This document shows positions 1 to 11,359 of a stretch of DNA of 64,000 nt, one piece after another. The position numbers were made by a program, and so were the translations under genes. How positions within the stretch are numbered: position 1 is the first letter of the stretch; each line of letters begins with the position of its first letter. The DNA is from Acheta domesticus (taxonomy: Eukaryota; Arthropoda; Insecta; Orthoptera; Gryllidae). The stretch is from assembly GCA_031308135.1 (NCBI GenBank), contig JAHLJT010000631.1:30586271-30650270 (forward strand), written 5' to 3'. The notes below the pieces were generated by a model, which worked only from the letters and a program-made list of their open reading frames with translations, was not told where the DNA came from and did no database searches.

Positions 1-88
1 AACGCGCCCAAAATCAATAATCAGTGAATCATTTACCTGTTCCTACAAGACACGATGCTCTCCCTGCGTTTCTTTTCGGCCAAATCCC

Positions 89-394
89 GACATCTCCCGC
101 CCTCCGACATCTCCCGCCGCCCGACATCTCCCGCCGTCCGACATCTCCCGCCGTCCGACATCTCCCGCCCTTCGACATCTCCCGCCCTCCGACATCTCCC
201 GCCCTTCGACATCTCCCGCCCTCCGACATCTCCCGCCCTTCGACATCTCCCGCCCTCCGACATCTCCCGCCCTCCGACATCTCCCGCCCTTCGACATCTT
301 CCGCCCTTCGACATCTCCCGCCCTTCGACATCTCCCGCCCTCCGACGTCTTCCGCCCTCCGACATTCCACGCCTTCCGACACACCGCGCGTTCC
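89..394. repeat. 17-bp GC-rich minisatellite, 18 units
   Basis: Eighteen units of a 17-bp motif (GACATCTCCCGCCCTCC and close variants) run in exact register from 89 to 394. Variation is mostly C/T at the 15th and 16th bases, and the last units are more degraded. No unit contains a stop in most frames and 17 is not a multiple of 3, so the array reads open in several frames on both strands. None of those frames is evidence for a protein. Confidence 0.95.
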
Positions 395-1690
395 GATTCC
401 TTCATTGTTCTCACGCCTTCTACCACCGCCCACCGCCTGTAAGTAATTTTTTTTCCGCCCTGCCCGAGAGCCACTGCCTACCTTCAGTCCTCACCGGTGT
501 TACTGCCCTTGCTCTTCGCCTTTGGTTCCCACGATCCCATATCCATTCGCCTTCTTCCTCTGCGCCCCCGCGCCCCGCTCCCGGCGAGTCTCCGCTTCGC
601 ATCCCGCTCACGACCACGCGCTCCTCCGCCTGCGGGTTGGCATCGAGCGCTGTCCCCCGCGCCGCCGCCGCCGGGAGACGAGTCGGATTCCTCGAAGGGG
701 CGGGGAGGGTGGGGAGGTGTGGCGCTGGACAGGGAACGGCGGCGGCGGCGGAGGCTGTGGCAGCAGCAGCAGCTGCTGCAGAAACGGAGCCGAAACGGAG
801 GTTTTGGCTGAGGAGAGTTGGAAGCAGGGGCGGGAAGGGGGCAGGAGCGGGGGTGGAAGCGGTGGCGGTAGCGGGGGCGGCAGCGTGGGGGGGCAGTATG
901 GGGCCAAGGCGGGGGCGAGTGCCGTAGCGGGGGCGAGTGAGTGAACAGGGGCGGGAGCGGTGACAGCAGCGGGGGCGGCAGCGGGTGTGGAGGCAGGAAC
1001 GGGGGCGGGAGCGGCGGACAGAAGGGAGCAGGGGCAGCTGCGGAGGCGGGAGCAGGGACGGGGGAGGAGCGGGTGGGGAGTAGGGGCCAAGGCGGGGGCG
1101 GGAGCCGCAGCGGGAAGGGGGCGGGAGCGGGAGCGAGTGCGAGAGCAGGGGCGGGAGCGGTGGCAGCAGTGGGGGCGGGAGCATGGACGGGGGCGAGAGC
1201 TGGGACGGGGTCGGGAGCAGTGGACGGAAGGGAGCGGGGGGGCAGTAGGGCCCAAGGCGGGGGCGGGAGCGGGAGCGAGTGCGAAAACAGGGGCGGGAGC
1301 GGTGGCAGCAGCGGGGCCGGGAGCATGGACGGGGGCGAGAGCTGAGACGGGGTCGGGAGCAGTGGACGGAAGGGAGCGGGGACGGGAGCAGGGGCGGGGA
1401 ACGAGCGGTGGCTGAAAGGGAGCGGTGGCCGGTGCGGGGAGGGACAGCAGGATCCAAGGCAGGGGCAGGAGCGGGAGCGGCAGCCGCGTTTACATCAGTG
1501 GTGGCAGCGGAGGGAATGGCAGCCATGGAAGGAGGACGGCAGCAGAGCGAGGGGGGCGGCGTCGGGGGCGACGGGGGGCGGGCGGGAGGTGGCGCGTGAC
1601 GTGCGCGCAAAATTTGTCAAGCGGGCGGAGGAGCGGCGGCGAGACGGAGCGTCGAAACGCCTGCTGTGTACAACGCACTGCGGGGTCTTT
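395..1690. other. GC-rich, strongly G-skewed low-complexity block
   Basis: From about 640 the + strand becomes dominated by GGGGGCGGGAGC-type runs until about 1600, with many four-run G tracts. The first 250 bases (395-640) are C-rich instead, so the skew switches sign. CpG is abundant, unlike the AT-rich flanks. Long frames on both strands are Gly/Ala/Arg- or Pro-rich with no domain. It could be a CpG island with degenerate minisatellites or a decayed tandem array; no promoter motif or gene start is visible. Confidence 0.7.
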
Positions 1691-2620
1691 CCCAACAGCA
1701 GTTTGCTTTGCGCGAAGAAATCGGTATTACTTCGAGACAATGCATGCATACTAAAGTTGCCTTGGGCTAACTTTGCAGTACCAGGGTACTCTGCATGACC
1801 AGCTTCAGTGTACTAGTTTCATTTGTTTAAAAAAAAGAATCGATATGACGTCCAACTGCGTCCGCGAAGTTCCTTTTATGTGTGTCTCTCTACGATTCTT
1901 TGGACGTGCGAGTCAGATTTACATTAGCTAGAAAAACTTTGATATCTCTAAAAGAGGTTTACATAAAAATCTTGGAAACATTGGTGTACAGAGAATTGTT
2001 CTGTCTTTCTATAACGATCCATTTTTGCAAGACAACTCGAACGCGGAAAGAAACGTGCAAGGCAATGGCAATACGCTTGGGAAGTCATAACAATTATTTT
2101 AAAGAAAATGAAAATATCAAATTCAGTAGAGTTATCATAGCTGATCTATAAACAGTTATTTCGTGTTCATTTCTCACTAGAAAAAACTTAAATATAAAGA
2201 AACATATTTTGTGTACTTGCATGTTATTGACATTATTTATTTTATCAGAATTGTTTCAGGTAGCACTTTTATGTCTATTAATTGGCCACACATTAGTTTT
2301 CAATATTTTACACCTCTCCGGCGTGGATGAAATAATTTCTTAACAGTACAAATCTTTAAAGCTTTCAAACAATCGTCACGTGCTTAACATCGTATTTGCC
2401 GTTATGAAACACATCATCCAATCTGGGTGAAGGACGCCAGCGACCTTGTGTTGACACCGCTTCGACGTCGTACGCCTAGATGATTGGGGCATCTTATCTA
2501 GTCGGATGTTGGAGACAACCATCAGCGCAAATGGCAGCATTAAATCTTTGCCGTGGGCAATTGCCGTGTTTATCACTTACGTCCATATTAGATAATGGGG
2601 TGCGGTTAAGTGACCGGGCA
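1690..2620. other. AT-rich intergenic stretch
   Basis: No domain-bearing frame, structured repeat or RNA gene was seen. Composition returns abruptly to AT-rich after the G-skewed block. Confidence 0.5.
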
Positions 2621-2790
2621 AACGCATTGCCCGACGGCCCACCGCGCCCCCCCCCCTCCGCCGGCCACCCTGCTCGCGTTTGTCGATGTGTGATATACGG
2701 CTCCGGAGGCCCCACACGGCGGCCCGGGGAATTGGGGCGGGCGTCCTGAACGCTCCCCATACGACGATCGGCGCTGTATCGCTTGCACAA
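2620..2790. other. Short GC-rich island
   Basis: A short CpG-rich patch containing a run of ten C at about 2647. No coding or RNA signature was recognised. Confidence 0.4.
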
Positions 2791-2945
2791 TAACTAGACT
2801 CGCCTAGGGGTAATGAATAATGCATCGCTCTTTGATCGATGGGAAGTTGTTAGTTCGCGAATTCTCAGGTAAAAAAAGAGTTATCCTACAAGTTGTTAAA
2901 AGAGGCCGTTCATGACATTAGAAAGCTAGCAAAAGGAGTAGAGTA

Positions 2946-3156
2946 GGCCCCTTGGCCAAGTTCGCTAAAGCAGTTGTGCTGTGCCCGAGGGGGCGCGAGT
3001 TCGAATCCCACCTCGGGCATAGTTGTATGTGTTCGTCCTTTCACCCTCTGTCATCACAATATCGTTTCATCCCAATCCATAACTTTAAATCCAATAGTGA
3101 TCCCTAGCCAATGGTGAGGCCTAGTAGTTGATACGATCTTAAATAAATAAAAAAAA
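2946..3156 (+). mobile_element. SINE-B copy 1 (tRNA-derived SINE, + strand)
   Basis: A tRNA-like head carries an A-box-like TGGCCAAGTTC (2953-2963) and a B box GTTCGAATCCC (2999-3009). A body shared with the copies at 14.5, 30.2 and 53.4 kb follows (GTTCGTCCTTTCACCC, ATATCGTTTCATCC, then a GATGCGACC-like end), and it closes in an A-rich tail at about 3141-3156. AAAAGGAGT occurs just 5' (2931-2939) and just after the tail (3153-3161), a likely target-site duplication. Pol III promoter boxes, an A tail and flanking duplication are the hallmarks of a SINE moved by a LINE reverse transcriptase. Confidence 0.88.
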
Positions 3157-3161
3157 GGAGT

Positions 3162-6100
3162 GGTGCAAGTGAGTTGATTATTCACTAGCGCGATAGCTAT
3201 GATTACCTGCTCATAATGGACATTTAGGCTCGTGATAAACACCATTCACATTCTCGCATACTACTTACGTAGTACAGAGAAAGAATTGCAACGCTGTGAC
3301 ATGGCAGGTTGAAATTCTCAGAATAACGTTCCTTCGATGAGCGATGTTTCCGGGTGTATGGAACGCAGTTTTGAATTGTTGAATGTGTTGATGAAATAGA
3401 TTTAAATAATTCAAGTTTTCGCGCACAATGCGCTGCGATTTTTAATGGATTTTACCAGTGCGTACTTTCATGTTTTTGTAAAACAGAAATTGCGGTGTTA
3501 TAATTTTATGGAAACGTTACTAATGCGAGAATCTACGTGCACCGCTAGTTATTTTCTCCGATCGTCTTTCAAACATATTGAAATATTTTCTAACTTTACA
3601 CCAGTGTGGTTATGTTTATTACATTGACTTCGGCAGTACCCTTTATGATATCGGTTGTAATAACGAGCCATGTCTACTACATTAAGCTCTATTAATATAT
3701 TAATGAACCATTTAATCTACTCCGAACTCGTAAACAGCATACAACTGCGATTGGAAAAGATAAACATTGTTATTGGAATTGTTGATAACTCCATGGACAC
3801 TTACGCTCTTTGACAACAAAAGAATCCTTCACATAACATTTCTTGTTCCTGATATTTTATGGATACGTAACATGCAATATTTCTAAAACCTTGTTACCAG
3901 AAAGACAGGAGCGAAATGATTTCAGATCTGTCTCTTGATTATTTATTAAATTTGTGTACCATTTGCAGTGAAACTCAGGACCGACATCGTATGTTGGAGA
4001 AAACGCTGAAGATTCTGATAATGAAGGTTGAAGGACGTTTCTTTGAAAAATATTTTCAGTGATTCTGTAACTTTGGTCATTTATGAAGTTGTTTTCTTTT
4101 TAATTAGAAAATTGTGAGGAATGACTTCCTGTCTGAATTAAACTTGCAGTTTTTAATAAAGCTTCCAAATAATTTACTTTCAGGCGAGTGAATTTCGAAA
4201 CGAAGAAAACGAGACAAAGCTGGGATCCAAACATTGAAGAGAGAGAAAAATGTGCATAGTTTTTGTTTAGTAACGCTTCTATTTCTATGAATAACCAAAT
4301 CAACTATTTTGAAGTCTACAGATTGGCAGTCCAGTTTGGAATGTCAATTTTTTAAAGAACCTTCTTTGTTTTCAGTGAAAATACAAGGCCTTGGTTTGGA
4401 CTCTAGGAAGTCAAAAATAATTTCACATTACTCTAGCTTTTCACTGTATCTTTTATGCAAGCTGTCCTATTCCGCAGTTTCTCACTAACGTGATGAATGA
4501 ACGAAAAATGTTTCTATTTTGTCTTTCCGTGTATTCCGTTATAACGCGTATGCAGGAAAACGAAATATGATCATGAGTTTAATGATGTTACGGATTTAGA
4601 CTGGATTTAACGTTAACAAAGGAACGAATATGTTTCCTGGGAAGAAATAAGGTCAGGGAAGGGGAAAGCAATGTCAGATTTCAGAGGTTCAAAGGAATCA
4701 TAAATATTTATAATAAAATAATCAAGAACCACAAACGTCAAATGACACTAACATTTTTAAAATTGTGATCGTATTGACGTGAAAATCGTTTGGAAAATAC
4801 TATTTATACTATTTATACAAATACAATACATTGAGTCCATTTGATATTCTACGATTACAATATTCATCGTCGATCGTGATTTTTCATGATCCACATCGTG
4901 ATTTTTCATGATCCACACATTTTCTTGTGTGGAATCCAATTAATAAAGTAACACATTTTTCGTCAAGCAAATTATATAGTGAATTTAGTAATCCCTTCTG
5001 CTAAAATTGTTGCCTGTGATCACAAAGGCGGAATGTAAACACTCGTATATTAGAGTAAGCATGACGCTGTTTTGAAATATGCAATAAGCCGGATAAACTG
5101 GCAGCGATAAAGTATTCCCAAGGCAAGAAAATTCTTTAGCCTTAAGGGCGCAATAATGTTACATTTTTGTTTTCAACGATTCATCATAATTAAGGGAGCG
5201 ATAAAGTAGCTGTTGCGTGGGCTGCCCGCGCCTGAAAATAGATGGCAAACTGCTTCATCGCTACATTAAGGAGCCCCATCGTGGCAGTTAAGACCGCCCA
5301 TCACAGAGCCATAATTTGGTGCAGTGATCTAGAGTTATAGCTCATCTCAAAGGACGCGTGCAATACCTCACCTCTTCCGAGTGCTCGCCTGACATTGAAC
5401 AAAAGGCGAATCCATCTGCTGGCCTTTTTATTGAAACACTAGGCATTCATCTTGAAGTGAGAAATGAGGGCATTACCAAAGTTGAATATTAATGTGTGAG
5501 TCACTGTGGATCGAATTGACTGTCACAAATAAACACAGCACGGAAACATAACCACGCAGGCTGCTGACGTTTATCGTTTTTGCATCAAGGTTCCGTGGGG
5601 TATTTCTTTAAAACGTATTGTGTAGAATTGGAGGGAAATGTGGGGCTTGTTTTAATAGTGTGTACTTTCGTACTACGCTAAGTGAGAACCTAATAGTACC
5701 AGGAGGAATAAGAACCTGCCCTAAATTAAATGACGTGTTATGTGACGGGTTATTACGTCAGTGGTCGGAAACATCTCTCAGTGTATGAATACTTCCTTGA
5801 TAAGAAATTGGAAAGAAGGTTGATTATTATCAGTTATTCCAGAATACAAGCCATCTCAATCATGCAATAACTGTAGACGGCCACAAAATTCCATTTACAA
5901 TTTAACACTATTCCGTTTGTATTCGTCTCTCAGTTTCTTATGTTTACAATGAGATACAGGAAGCTCTGTAGGCCCAATACTACGTCTTCTCAGTTAATAA
6001 CATAAAAAATATTAGTTATAATGTACTTTAAAATTTATAAGAAAATAAATCAACACAACTCTCAACTACGATGTCATTTTGGACTGCGGCAAATAGTCCA

Positions 6101-6250
6101 CAAGAATTCTTTCGTCTCTTTCTTAAGTCGCATTATAGACATTATTAAATAAAAATTAAAGTAATCGAATTCATGTTAAGAACCATCTCTTGGGAAGTAG
6201 AATGTCTTCATTGATTGGTTGGCGGTAAATAATTAATAATTGATTTGTCG
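3162..6250. other. AT-rich intergenic stretch
   Basis: No supported gene or element apart from a 22-bp direct duplication at 4873-4916. Open frames here are short and unrecognised. Confidence 0.5.
4873..4916. repeat. 22-bp tandem duplication
   Basis: Two identical adjacent 22-bp units, each containing TCGTGATTTTTCATGATCC. Each unit includes a small inverted pair (ATCGTGA/TCATGAT), so the two units can also form hairpins. Confidence 0.85.
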
Positions 6251-6261
6251 TCATTAAGCTT

Positions 6262-6345
6262 TGCCGCTCATCGGGTGGCGGGCGCTCCGCGCGGAACGAA
6301 AGTTTCTTGGTTCGAAACCCGCGTAAGCCATGGGGCTTATCTCTA
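6262..6345 (+). other. tRNA-like sequence, possible SINE head
   Basis: A GC-rich 80-bp patch contains the B-box-like GGTTCGAAACCC near 6312 in an AT-rich region. A weak A-box-like stretch lies upstream. No cloverleaf with a paired acceptor stem was found, so a functional tRNA is unlikely. It does not match SINE-A or SINE-B outside the B box. Confidence 0.3.
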
Positions 6346-6650
6346 CAATATTACGGCAAGGAAAGGAATCGCGAAAACCTCGTGCTCCGTAAAATCCATG
6401 TCATTACACGTTACTTCATAGGTCCTTCTACGAGTTATTAGAAAGTTGGAGAGGGTAGCTAGTTAGTAAAACCAAAAATTTGCGAAAGTATTATTAGAAT
6501 AACTCGTTTTCTAGAATGGAATTGCATGATTCATTGGTGGAATTACATCAAGAAGAACTAAACATTTACCACATCCCTAAATTTACTGACCCCACCCCAG
6601 TTGAAAAGACCTAAGACATTTTGAAATTCTTTTATAAATGCTCTCACATA

Positions 6651-7010
6651 GACTTAATCTAACAGTTCAAAGGGATGCAACAAAAAATTTTGGACAGTCA
6701 TATTTTATTAAAACATATTAAAACACTTTACATTACAAACTTGCACTTGTGTATGCATGTACAGGTAAAAAGTATGTAGGTTAAAAATTAAAGTATGTAC
6801 AGGTTGATTTCCTTTTTCTCGACTTTTAACAATTTCGAATGTGTATCTTTCTTACAATTTTAGTTGTTGAAGTATATGTTCATTGGCCTGAAGATGAAGG
6901 TACAATTGGAAACATAGCCACAAGTGCAAGTTTGTAATGTAAAGTGTTTTAATAAAATTTGACTGTCCAAAATCTTTTGTTGGAACCCTTTGAACTGTTA
7001 AACGTAAGAC
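6651..7010. repeat. ~95-bp inverted repeat around a 167-bp spacer
   Basis: The arm at 6651-6751 is the reverse complement of 6919-7010 at roughly 85-90% identity; the left arm carries an extra ~10-bp AAACATATTA repeat. The spacer ends with CCTGAAGATGAAGG (6887-6900) followed by GGAAAC (6908-6913). That pair resembles a degraded hammerhead-type core of the kind found in pseudo-LTRs of Penelope-like elements. Inverted arrangements of partial copies are common for that class, so this may be a Penelope-like remnant. No protein-coding part is present, so the assignment is an inference. Confidence 0.6.
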
Positions 7011-7054
7011 ATTTATTATTTGTGCACTTTGGGAAAAAGTGAAGTAAACGTTTG

Positions 7055-7895
7055 AATGGTGTGATCCGCCACCGCCCACGAACTTTCAGCACACGCAGAT
7101 GCGCGCTCGGCCGGCGCATTCGCGGTCGCAGATATTCCCGATGGCGAGTCCCGCCCACATCGCGCGGCCAGCCAGCCAGCCAGCCGGCTCGGCGTGCGGT
7201 TAACCCCTTGTTTACAGGCGTCTGTCGCCGCGGTGGATATCGGCCGGCGCCGGCGCTAGCACTCCCCACCCACCTCGTCCCGCCCCCGCCACGCCTCGTC
7301 CCGCCATTCCCACCATCCGCCCCGTCCCGCCACGCCAACACTGCCGCGTCCCGTCCTGCGGCCCCGCCTTGTCCCGCCTCTCCCCGCCCCCCGCCCCGCC
7401 CCCCGCCTCACCCCCGTCTCGCCCCCGACTCGCTCCCCGCCTCGCCCCCCGCCTCGCCACCCGCCTCGCCACCCGCTTCGCCACCCGCTTCGCCATCCGC
7501 CTCGCCCCTGTTTCGCCCTGCCTCGCCCCGCCCCGCCCCGCCTCGCCCCGCCTCGCCCCGCCTCGCCCCGCCTCGCCCCGCCCCGCCCCGCCCCGCCCCA
7601 CCCGCCCCGCCCCGCCCCGCCCCGCCCCGCCCCGCCTAGCCGTGCCTTGCTCCCGTCCCTCCACGCCACGCTATGCCATGCCACACCCCGTCCCGCCACG
7701 CCACCTCAACGCTGCTGCGTCCCGCCGCGCCGCAGCACTCGGCTTCCGCCGCCTATTTTTAGGCGTGCCTCTGTTTGCGCGGATGGCGGCGGCGGCGGCA
7801 GAGGCGGCAGCGATAACGGAGCGTAAACACACGGCGGCGGCGCCAGGGGGCGGGGCAGCGGACGCCCTACACAGTGGGCCGAAACTGTACTAAAA
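7055..7895. other. GC-rich, strongly C-skewed block
   Basis: From about 7260 to 7640 the + strand is built of CCCCGCCTCGCC-type short repeats, the opposite skew to the blocks at 0.6-1.6, 12.6 and 15.2 kb. At 7783 an ATG opens a short frame beginning MAAAAAEAAA and ending at 7893; it is a GCG-repeat product and no family is recognised. A CpG-island promoter with a first exon is conceivable, but there is no splice or domain evidence. Confidence 0.6.
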
Positions 7896-10100
7896 TCTAG
7901 GAACGTAGAGGGTGATTTCGTAGCTATCAACTTTTTTCTACCCTTGTTGTATAATTGAAGAGAAGAAATAATATTTATGAAGTGAAATAGCTCCATGAAG
8001 CACTATTTGTCACGAAGAAAAAGTCTCTTGTTTTCTCAAAGATACGCCCCGTTTTTTTCTCTCTTTTGTTTTTCAATAATTGTCAACGAAAATTGAGGGG
8101 TGGGTACTAATACGCCAGTATCTCAAAATGAAGCGAATTTCAAAAATTGTCTTTTGTTATTCAGTTACAAATGGTTGAATATTTTTATTGCAGACATTCC
8201 GCCTGAAACATCGTCGGTCCTGCAGGCAATGAAAATTGCAGGGAATTAGCAGTTTTAACATTGCAACGATTAATATGCGAAGTGCAAGCCGAAGTTTTGC
8301 GAAATTTTTCTTACAAAACACTGAAGGAAGGTTTTACGCGAGGGAGGCAGCGTTCATATTCAGCGTTATACAAGTTCAAGATAGAATTCAGCTTTTTTCG
8401 GATAGGAGAAACGCAGTTTTTTAACGCAGTATTTGGCATCACGATTAAGCGTCTTACGAATATATTGTTTCTTAAAACTACAAAACGAACTGAATTAGCG
8501 ATGCGCCTCTTGGAAGTTTGCTCTTTAATTCTGTTATAAGGTAACTTTAACTCGTTTTATAGTGGTTGTCTGTATGATACAGTTTCATTATACAACAGAT
8601 TCTCATATTTTCGACCAATCACATGATGTTTGCAAAGCAAACATTGAAACAAATTTAAATATTGGTCAATGTTACAGTAAATATTTTGTTGTATTCAGAG
8701 AGCCCAAGGGTATATGACGGTAAACTGCAAGGCCAGATCAAATTATTACTATTTAAAACGCGAGTGTATCTGACATGGAAATAACGTTGCTAAAGTATGA
8801 GATAGATAAACCAATAACTCTATTCAGTTGTATTAGTTTTCATTTGAAGTAGAAAAAATACTGTATGAAACTTTATGTCATAGGAATTAATAGAATTGCA
8901 CGACTTTTACGTTACGAACAAGGACCAAGGCTGTGCGTAAAACACTTCATAGGCGTGTGCATTATATCGCTGTTTTATAGTGACATAATTAATAAGAATA
9001 AAACATCGTAAAAACTTGCAGGTTTTCATAAACTTTTTTTTCTGTTTTTTAATATTTCGATTCAGGAAGTATTTTCACTTACGAGTACAAGAGATGTCAA
9101 AATATTTATTACTAATTTTCAATGCGTGCGTTTATTGAAAGAAAACTATGTACCCTCCAGTCTTGTAAGAAGTGTCCATGGTTTTGTTAGATGGTCAGGA
9201 ACTCGGGATAAATACAAAACCAATGAAATGTTTCGATTTGACTGAAAATAAAAATTGCGTTAATCCGCCAGTTGTCATATGTGCGTACCGATTGAATTCT
9301 CATACTACGAGAATGCATGCTTCGTAAATGCATCATTGGTTACGACCCAGCTGAAGTCACGCGACAAAAAGGCTCCTAGGAAGATGCCACCCACCATCAA
9401 AGGTTAGTTATTAACGTGGCTATATGATAGCAACCTTTTAGAAATTGTTCTGATATAAAGAACTGTTATACAGTACATATACCACACTGTATTATTGTAC
9501 TCCCGAAGTATTTTTGTTAAAAGATTTAATTTGTTGCGGTGCCACACGAGAGTATTTTGTTTGTTGTTCTTGAGCAGTGTGCATGCTGCTGTTTTAAAAA
9601 CAATTTTCTGTGGTGCTGTTCAAAAGCATTTCCTTCTGCTGCAAGCCACTGGAATTCTAGTAATATTCTAACTTCAAATTTGGTCTAAGACCTTTCTTTT
9701 CGGAATCGAATCATCTGAGAAACCCTGTAAATAGCAGAATATATAGTACTATTGAACCTGAAAATTATATTTACTTAAAAATGCATCAAGAAGTATTTAA
9801 AGCTAATGCCTCAAACATTTGTTACAAAAAGCTTGTCTTGAATAAAGTTTAAAGAAATTTGTAGGAGAAATTTATTGAATGTGGTCTCATCTAAAGATCT
9901 CATATAATCAAAGATCACGTTTATTATTACTTTCTCGTTGATATTATATGCAGTCATTCAAAAATATTGATCTTGAATTTACTCATAGGTTTGCATTTTT
10001 TTCTTAAAAATCTCTCAACAACCTGGACGACCTGACCATTACGTTCACATCATAACGGATCATGAGTAAACATTACCTTTCAATGAGGTCATAGAACTAC
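7896..10100. other. AT-rich intergenic stretch
   Basis: No supported gene. A 90-codon frame at 8261-8539 is not recognised. A diverged dispersed repeat lies at 9546-9665. Confidence 0.5.
9546..9665 (+). repeat. Diverged dispersed repeat, pair of 39.4 kb
   Basis: This stretch aligns with 39370-39480 in the same orientation at roughly 65-70%. The best shared part is a TTCTTGAGCAGTGTGCATGC-like core followed by a TTCAAAAGCAT-like stretch. No terminal repeats or coding signal identify its class. Confidence 0.4.
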
Positions 10101-10261
10101 GTAGGTTATTTTTTAAATAAGGTCCGTTTGTGAATGAGTATGAGATTGACGCGCGATCGCCATAGTGTGCATGAGTTTCTGATCCCAACATACTTTTCCC
10201 ACCTTTTGACGTCTTTCTCAGGCGTATGTTTTGTCTGTGAGCCGAGCTGTAGAACTTTAAA

Positions 10262-10534
10262 ATGTTTAAGAAAATTTGCCGCCGATATTCCCATGTCTGC
10301 ACAAACACAAAGGCTAAACAGGTGTTGGGATGGAAACAACTGGATCATCCACCTTGCAGTCCAGACCTTGCCCATGTTCACTATCACATGTTCGGATGTT
10401 TAAAGGATTTTCTTGGTTGTCATTGGTTGAGCGACGACAAAGACATGAGAACTGTAGTCAGCGATTGGACTTGTCGGCAGATATCATTGACGTCTGAGTT
10501 CAACAACTTGTTGCACGGTGTAACAAATTTTTGA
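10262..10534 (+). pseudogene. Mariner transposase C-terminal fragment
   Basis: The frame reads GWKQLDHPPCSPDLAHVHYH followed by MFGCLKDFLG and a tail ending NNLLHGVTNF. This matches the mariner pattern W-x-x-L-x-HPPYSPDL-A-P-S-D-x-H-L-F-x-x-L, where the Asp of SPDL is near the third catalytic Asp region of the D,D34D transposase. Only the last ~85 of about 345 residues survive, PSD is changed to HVH, and the preceding stretch (10130-10285) is not recognisable. Mariner transposases cut and paste at TA sites in the nucleus; this copy cannot. It lies inside the mariner TIR pair, upstream of the nested hAT-type element. Confidence 0.85.
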
Positions 10535-10604
10535 ACAAAAATGAAAATATGTCGAAAAGAAGATGAACGTGTGTAGAAATGAAACAATGTTTTTTTATGG
10601 TATG

Positions 10605-11093
10605 CAGTGGCGTAGCTTCAGTAGGTGTCACCTGGGGCAAAGCTAATGGTGTCACCCTCTTCCATAAATTCAGTATAAAATATCTATTGCTGCATAGATT
10701 GTACATTATTTTCTTAAAAGTACAAACATATTTGCACATGATAGTTTTTTATAATATATTAAAAATTCTATGTAATCAAGAATAATTGCAAAATAATTTT
10801 AAAATAAATACTGTAAAATGAAACATAACTTATCAACAAATGTTATTTATAAATCCTCTTTACATTTTAGGGCAGCAAATTTATTTATAATTTCATTAAA
10901 ATCTATCTTATTGCCATGGTATTTTCTATTGACAATAGAGTCAAATCAGAGTCTTGATTAATATATAAAATGTTTAAGTAAATTATTTAAATTATATAAC
11001 TCCAACTATAAAATATTTTAATTGGTGTCACCCCTAGAATGGTGTCACCCGGGGCGCGCCGCCTCCCATGCCCGCCCCATAGCTACGCCACTG
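10605..11093. mobile_element. Nonautonomous hAT-like element nested in mariner
   Basis: The element starts CAGTGGCGTAGCT and ends AGCTACGCCACTG, a perfect 13-bp terminal inverted repeat of hAT type. It is flanked by ATGGTATG (10597-10604) and GTGGTATG (11094-11101), an 8-bp duplication with one mismatch, the length expected for hAT. Subterminal GGTGTCACC motifs occur near both ends. The 489-bp AT-rich interior has no transposase, so it must have moved with an enzyme made elsewhere. It is younger than the mariner relic it interrupts. Confidence 0.88.
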
Positions 11094-11173
11094 GTGGTAT
11101 GTGCACTATTTTCCTTCTTATTAACCAACGGACCTTATTTAAAAAAATAACAACCCTGGCTTGAATATAACTA

Positions 11174-11346
11174 TACTGCGATTTTCTTAACATTGTCCCT
11201 GACAGGAATAAACTGTTTCGCTGCCATCCAATCAGGAGCTTGTATTTCGCTAAAGTGACGTCACTACGATGACGTTCAAGCTCCCGATTGGATGAAACCG
11301 TGAGCAGCTGATTTCTGTCAGGGACAAAGTTACGAAAATCGCAGCA
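11174..11346. mobile_element. Foldback MITE (CTGCGATTTT family), copy 1
   Basis: A 173-bp element that is an imperfect palindrome along most of its length. The left end ACTGCGATTTTC ... GTCCCTGACAG is mirrored by CTGTCAGGGAC ... GAAAATCGCAG, with further pairing inward (CCAATCAGGAGCTTG against CAAGCTCCCGATTGG). It is flanked by TA on both sides (11172-11173 and 11347-11348), suggesting a Tc1/mariner-type mechanism. Related ends occur at 17.3 and 30.6 kb. There is no coding capacity. Confidence 0.8.
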
Positions 11347-11359
11347 TATTTTGGTATTT

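Larger units (their letters stand above)
10104..11155 (+). mobile_element. Internally deleted mariner element, split by a hAT-type insertion
   Basis: Terminal inverted repeats of about 25 bp bound the element: 10104-10130 contains TTTTTTAAATAAGGTCCGTT and 11126-11153 is its complement with one or two indels. Between them, at about 10285-10534 on the + strand, is the C-terminal part of a mariner transposase. The N-terminal two thirds, including the DNA-binding domain and first catalytic Asp residues, are missing. A separate 489-bp TIR element sits at 10605-11093. Without it the mariner is about 560 bp against about 1.3 kb for an intact one. A TA duplication is clear only on the left. Confidence 0.82.

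Noticed and set aside
89..394. CRISPR array
   Set aside because: The 17-bp units are contiguous with no spacers, and the context is eukaryotic.
24..927. Several long frames on both strands rich in Pro, Ser, Arg
   Set aside because: They run through the 17-bp minisatellite and GC-rich simple sequence, where stops are absent by composition. No domain, and both strands are equally open.
420..1610. A 396-codon Pro/Ala-rich minus-strand frame
   Set aside because: It is the complement of G-rich low-complexity DNA. The CpG-rich block lacks TA-containing stops, so frame length is not evidence of coding.
2946..3025. A genuine tRNA gene
   Set aside because: Good A and B boxes, but no paired acceptor stem was found, and the head continues into a body repeated in three other places, so it is a SINE head.
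7369..7893. Pro/Ala-rich frame ending in MAAAAAEAAAITERK
   Set aside because: An N-terminus from a CpG-island first exon was considered. The GCG repeat explains the Ala run and no donor site or downstream exon could be tied to it.
8236..8539. Overlapping frames suggesting a transposase remnant
   Set aside because: No DDE or DNA-binding motif could be recognised and no terminal repeats flank it.
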